Source: Bacteroidota bacterium
GTDB taxonomy: Bacteria; Bacteroidota; Ignavibacteria; SZUA-365
NCBI GenBank assembly: GCA_023432805.1
Contig: JAEYUG010000060.1
Coordinates: 1 to 42,324, forward strand
DNA length: 42,324 bases
Reading direction: 5' to 3'
Numbering within the stretch: the stretch's first letter is position 1; every line of letters begins with the position of its first letter. A model generated the notes under the pieces. The model saw nothing but the letters and a program-made list of their open reading frames with translations, had not been told where the DNA came from and did not search any database. Position numbers and translations under genes: made by a program. This document shows positions 38,857 through 42,324 of the stretch, one piece after another.

Positions 38857-41800
38857 GTTTCATCGGTGCCGAGTGGGACATCGGCAGTGCCATCCCACCC
38901 GGCAGCACGCTCACACGGGTAACATTCTCAGTACGCTATGAACACGACTCCTTGCACAGCTTCCAAAGCTATGTGAAGATGATGGCTGCGAGCGTCCCGC
39001 TCTCGTGGTACAATGCATATTTTCTGAACACACGCATTCAACTCGCAGACGTGCTCTTCAACTGTTATCGGCAATTTGATGGGTACCCGATACGGACAGA
39101 TCAGAATGACGTGTACACGATCACACAAATCCCGGATCCGATCCCTCCTTCGAGTTGCGACCTCAGCGCATTTCAGGATTCACTGCTCCAATCTGGGAGA
39201 ATCGTTCTCGGATTGCAGGCAAAGCCGCATTTTTCGGAATACCGGATCCATCCGAACGACATCCTGCTCACCATCGAGTTTCTGCCGCCTGCCGGTGACA
39301 TGATCGAAGACATCCGCATCACGAATGTCGTTCATCAGATTGAGGACTATCGCCTGGAACCCGAAAGCCGGGTGCGAGCCGATCTCAACGTCTTCCTGAG
39401 CGGCACGGTCGACCCCGATTACTCGGCCATGCCACATTACGAACCACCATTTGCCTCCCGTGGCTGGCTGTCGTGGCGCAACCATGACGTGGAGACGTGG
39501 TGGACTACCTATGACAACACGCCCGACGGCAAGCGGGAGAAACACAAGCACTGGGATGTCGGGCTGCATGAACATCGACCGAGACAGCGGGACTACAAGG
39601 TTCTGCATGCCAAGACCTACAAGGCCATTGCCGGCGACGTCGACTCGGTCTTCATCCGAACGACACAGGAGATCTACCACCCGAAGGACAACATGGCCTT
39701 CGATTTCGCCGATCCCTGGCGTGTTATCCAGTTCACGGACTCCTCCCAGCACCCCGAAGTGGGCTTCATCGAACACACCACTCCGTATGTGCCCTGGAAT
39801 GATCCTGCGACGCTGGGAGTATTCCTCGGAATGGGATACAGTAACCAACTCTTCCCATACTACAGGATTCAACCGCAGTCCTATCTCGACTACAGGGAAT
39901 CGACCGACGCGTACCAGAAGCGGACCGCGCTGCCCGATGCGTTCCCTCTGAAGGAAGGCGATGGACTGTTCATGGGGCTCTACAACGGCATGTTTGGTCT
40001 GCGAGCACACCCCTCCCTGTCGATGGCATTCGAATCCACCGCGAGCACGGACCCGATGGCACATCAGTACAAGGTCAGATTCGACCAGAGCGGTAGCACG
40101 ACCTTCCTGCGATACAAGGCACACCTGCTCTCGGATGAGGAGGAACAGCCCACCGCCCGCTGCAGTCAACGTCGGCTCGACATCGATGATAAAAACGTAT
40201 ATCATCTCGTCTACCCGAGCGCGGGAGAGATCTGGTACACACAGTCCCGGGACAGTGGTCGCACGTGGACGCCCGAGGAGCTTGTCAGCACATTCCGCGA
40301 TGCGGCGCAGCGACCGCCCATGGCAGACGCGGCCTATCATCCCTGCATCGCTGTCATTGATTCCACGGTCTATGTCGTCTATGTCGATGCAGGCAACATC
40401 GAGGTCCGCATTCGCTCCAATGGCCTCTGGGGTGATGCGCCGGTACCTCAGAACTCGCTCACACGCGGCGTCTCCACCTATCCTGTGATCGATGCAGGGT
40501 ATGGATTGGACAATCCCAACAGCAATCCGCGAGGCAGAATCTTCGTGGTTGCCTGGGAGGGAGACGAAATGCTGCATGCCGTACACGGATTCGCAGAGTG
40601 GACAACCGACCACTACACCACCGCGCATGAGGATCTGGTGCAGTCACCAGGAGAGCAACCTCAGTTCCCGTCCATCGTCTCCATGAGCGATTTCATCGGG
40701 TATGGTGTTTCCTACACGATCGCCAATCGCGTAGAATATACCCACATAACGATCTGGACCGTAGGTGCAACAAAGACGTTCGTGACGATCGATACTGTCG
40801 AGGTCGTCAGCGCAGCCGACGAGAATGTCGTCTTCGCTAGCTCAATCACGAGCAATCACCTGCATGCACCCGTCATCGCCTATGAGGTGTCACAACCGTT
40901 CGGGGGAGGGTATTTTGCACATCGGTACGTCGTACTCAAGACCCGGTCACTGACCTCCCCGTTCACGTGGAACCAGACCGCCTATCAGATCGCAGCATTT
41001 CTCACCACATATGGCGATGCGCTCAATCCGACACTTGGGTCCATCGACGATCCACAACTCAAGCTGCGTTGCGCATATCACGAAGATCACGGCGGCAGCA
41101 TTGCATGCATGGCGATCGATGGTGGTGGATTCAGCAGTTCCCCGCAGATCGCCGATGCGTCGTACCCGACCATGCTGCAGCATGCACCAGCGACGCTGAT
41201 GCTCGAGGCATACAGCGCACCACTGCAGCGCGCACCGTTCTCCCATGCCGTGCGGACGACGGCAGCCAGCCTGGCCAAGAGCGCGGAGGAACGCCATCAG
41301 GAGATCCGTGATCTCCGCGTGGTATCAGGGATGCATGTCGCCGCCTGCGGCGTGACCGACCTCACCCTCGTGCATGGTGGGAGCGGCGAGCAGCATCTGT
41401 TCTGGGCCGGTGCAGCGGATTCGGCTGTCATCGGTCGGGATGTCGCTGCCGAGGCCAAGATGACAACAACAACGTTCGCTGTCGCGTCGAACGATAGTCT
41501 TCGGTTTTCGCGCATCATGTACAGCAACGCACCGGATTCCCTTCCTCCCGGGATGCGTTTCACCGTGAACCTGCGTGACGCGTCGTCCCATACCCTGCTG
41601 ACGACCTTCAACTTTCCGGTGCGTGATCTCTCGAAGGATTCGACGCACTGGGTGCTGAACGAGCTCCCGTTGGGTGCATGGGCAGGACGGACGGAGTACA
41701 TGACCGTCGATGTCGCGGAGGAACCCGCCAGCGCCGAGGTGCTCGCCCGCCGCGTGTTTCTCGCACGCGATGAAATGGCCAAGCGCTGTGTGCGCACGGA

Positions 41801-42083
41801 AGCGTCGCTGCGCAGGGACCCTGTTCCCGTCCTGCTGCAGAACTATCCGAATCCGTTCAATCCCGCAACGGTCATCGAGTTCTTGTTGCCGGAGGCCGGA
41901 CCGGTCGTGCTGCGCGTACTGGACATGACCGGCCGTGAGGTGTGTCGGCTCAGGGATGGATACGCGGAGGCGGGGCAGCATACAGTACCCGTGGATGGCT
42001 CCACCTGGTCGACGGGGACGTATCGGTACGAACTCCTCCATGGTGGCCGTGTCATGACGCAGACTATGACCCTGCTCAAATAA
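38853..42083 (+). CDS. Large T9SS surface protein, main part (frameshifted from its signal peptide)
   Basis: 1076 residues in frame; about 1,150 when joined with the upstream fragment. The protein is beta-rich throughout, with no recognisable catalytic motif. It includes strand repeats (FIGAEWDIGSAIPPGSTLTR), an Asp-box-like sialidase/propeller region around 455-620 (YTQSRDSGRTWTPEELV, HPCIAVIDSTVYVVYVDAG) and a linker. The C terminus is a canonical type A sorting domain (VLLQNYPNPFNPATVIEFLL ... MTQTMTLLK) for export through the T9SS and attachment to the surface. The GTG at 38853 is not a plausible independent start since no export signal follows. A strong stem-loop lies just after the stop. 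I read it as an adhesin- or binding-type protein; ligand unknown. Confidence 0.82.
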   Translation: MSFIGAEWDIGSAIPPGSTLTRVTFSVRYEHDSLHSFQSYVKMMAASVPLSWYNAYFLNTRIQLADVLFNCYRQFDGYPIRTDQNDVYTITQIPDPIPPSSCDLSAFQDSLLQSGRIVLGLQAKPHFSEYRIHPNDILLTIEFLPPAGDMIEDIRITNVVHQIEDYRLEPESRVRADLNVFLSGTVDPDYSAMPHYEPPFASRGWLSWRNHDVETWWTTYDNTPDGKREKHKHWDVGLHEHRPRQRDYKVLHAKTYKAIAGDVDSVFIRTTQEIYHPKDNMAFDFADPWRVIQFTDSSQHPEVGFIEHTTPYVPWNDPATLGVFLGMGYSNQLFPYYRIQPQSYLDYRESTDAYQKRTALPDAFPLKEGDGLFMGLYNGMFGLRAHPSLSMAFESTASTDPMAHQYKVRFDQSGSTTFLRYKAHLLSDEEEQPTARCSQRRLDIDDKNVYHLVYPSAGEIWYTQSRDSGRTWTPEELVSTFRDAAQRPPMADAAYHPCIAVIDSTVYVVYVDAGNIEVRIRSNGLWGDAPVPQNSLTRGVSTYPVIDAGYGLDNPNSNPRGRIFVVAWEGDEMLHAVHGFAEWTTDHYTTAHEDLVQSPGEQPQFPSIVSMSDFIGYGVSYTIANRVEYTHITIWTVGATKTFVTIDTVEVVSAADENVVFASSITSNHLHAPVIAYEVSQPFGGGYFAHRYVVLKTRSLTSPFTWNQTAYQIAAFLTTYGDALNPTLGSIDDPQLKLRCAYHEDHGGSIACMAIDGGGFSSSPQIADASYPTMLQHAPATLMLEAYSAPLQRAPFSHAVRTTAASLAKSAEERHQEIRDLRVVSGMHVAACGVTDLTLVHGGSGEQHLFWAGAADSAVIGRDVAAEAKMTTTTFAVASNDSLRFSRIMYSNAPDSLPPGMRFTVNLRDASSHTLLTTFNFPVRDLSKDSTHWVLNELPLGAWAGRTEYMTVDVAEEPASAEVLARRVFLARDEMAKRCVRTEASLRRDPVPVLLQNYPNPFNPATVIEFLLPEAGPVVLRVLDMTGREVCRLRDGYAEAGQHTVPVDGSTWSTGTYRYELLHGGRVMTQTMTLLK

Positions 42084-42097
42084 GTCGGAATGCCGTG

Positions 42098-42144
42098 GTC
42101 GGCTTCATGCAGACGTATGCACCAGCGATGCGTGAAGCCGACCG
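42098..42144 (+). terminator. Long hairpin after the large T9SS gene
   Basis: GGTCGGCTTCA (42098-42108) pairs perfectly with TGAAGCCGACC (42134-42144), and three more pairs (one G-T) extend the stem inward. The loop is 19 nt and there is no T-run. It acts as a terminator or as a leader structure for the next gene. Confidence 0.45.
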
Positions 42145-42197
42145 CGCTGCAGACACACTCGGATTCGATCATGTACAACCATAAATGGAGACCTGCG

Positions 42198-42324
42198 ATG
42201 TGCAGGATTACTGCTGTGCGCATGAATACACCGGGGCGCCGCACGGCGGCGCGTGGGCATGTGCTGATGCTGTACTGCTGGCTGGCGGCCCTGTGCTGCG
42301 GGGCCGTGGGCTGCAGCGATGAAC
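42198..42324 (+). CDS. Lipoprotein, 5' part (continues beyond window)
   Basis: The first 42 residues only: a basic n-region (MCRITAVRMNTPGRRTAARG), a hydrophobic core (LMLYCWLAALCCGAV) and the lipobox AVGC followed by SDE. It is a lipid-anchored exported protein; the mature part lies outside the window, so no function can be given. ATG 42198 has GGAGA 7 nt upstream; ATG 42222 in the same frame would give a more usual n-region length. Confidence 0.6.
   Translation, partial: MCRITAVRMNTPGRRTAARGHVLMLYCWLAALCCGAVGCSDE

Overview
The window is a high-GC bacterial chromosome segment that best fits the Bacteroidota/Chlorobiota assemblage, probably the Ignavibacteria/Kapabacteria side. Three observations support this. 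Several secreted proteins end in type IX secretion (T9SS) type A sorting domains (NYPNP / FPNPFNP signatures at 11206-12426, 30969-33065 and 38853-42083). The primary sigma factor is the short 287-residue Bacteroidota form without region 1.1. Candidate -10 boxes look like TAnnTTTG / TACATTG rather than TATAAT. The lineage is inferred from these traits; no database was searched.

Layout. 1-3.4 kb: the end of an outer-membrane beta-barrel protein and a large secreted protein made of 25 decapeptide repeats, a YadA-like head and a C-terminal S74 endosialidase-chaperone domain. 3.4-9.7 kb: small HEAT-like membrane protein, arginine deiminase, MscL, a TlpA-like thioredoxin lipoprotein-or-periplasmic protein, an unknown protein paired with an HxxxCxxC anti-sigma-like protein, and MntP. 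9.8-16.5 kb (minus strand): glyA, a T9SS cargo protein, trxA and dnaE. 16.7-22.5 kb (plus strand): TPR protein and TetR regulator (overlapping), a membrane GAF-GAF-degenerate GGDEF protein, two tandem EutN/CcmL-type microcompartment vertex proteins with no shell hexamer nearby, the primary sigma factor, a 67-residue unknown protein, and YggX. 22.6-26.1 kb (minus): a beta-propeller T9SS-like protein, a clan-A-like glycoside hydrolase and a tiny membrane protein. 26.2-27.0 kb: a lower-GC RibD/DHFR-like gene beside a tRNA-Ile2(CAU). 27.2-33.1 kb (plus): lipoprotein, two propeller proteins, an alpha/beta hydrolase and a nitrilase-family amidase. 33.1-38.3 kb (minus): recQ, a YkvA-like protein and a membrane Fe-S oxidoreductase. 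38.6-42.1 kb: a very large T9SS surface protein split by a frameshift at a run of nine G. The window ends in a new lipoprotein gene.

The housekeeping genes (dnaE, trxA, glyA, rpoD, recQ) are intact and interspersed with a surface/secreted repertoire dominated by beta-propellers. Two forms of the C-terminal sorting motif coexist: the classic NPNP form and a PHP form.

The points most worth following up are: (1) a dispersed palindromic repeat, core GGACGAGGGCGTCC, in at least seven intergenic copies, one of them read through as part of a signal peptide; (2) the orphan tandem vertex-protein pair next to a pseudo-GGDEF protein and rpoD; (3) the G9 tract that may phase-vary a T9SS surface protein; (4) the possible divergent sigma/anti-sigma pair at 7.4-9.0 kb; (5) the decapeptide-repeat S74 protein. 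No CRISPR array, rRNA, integrase or transposase was seen.
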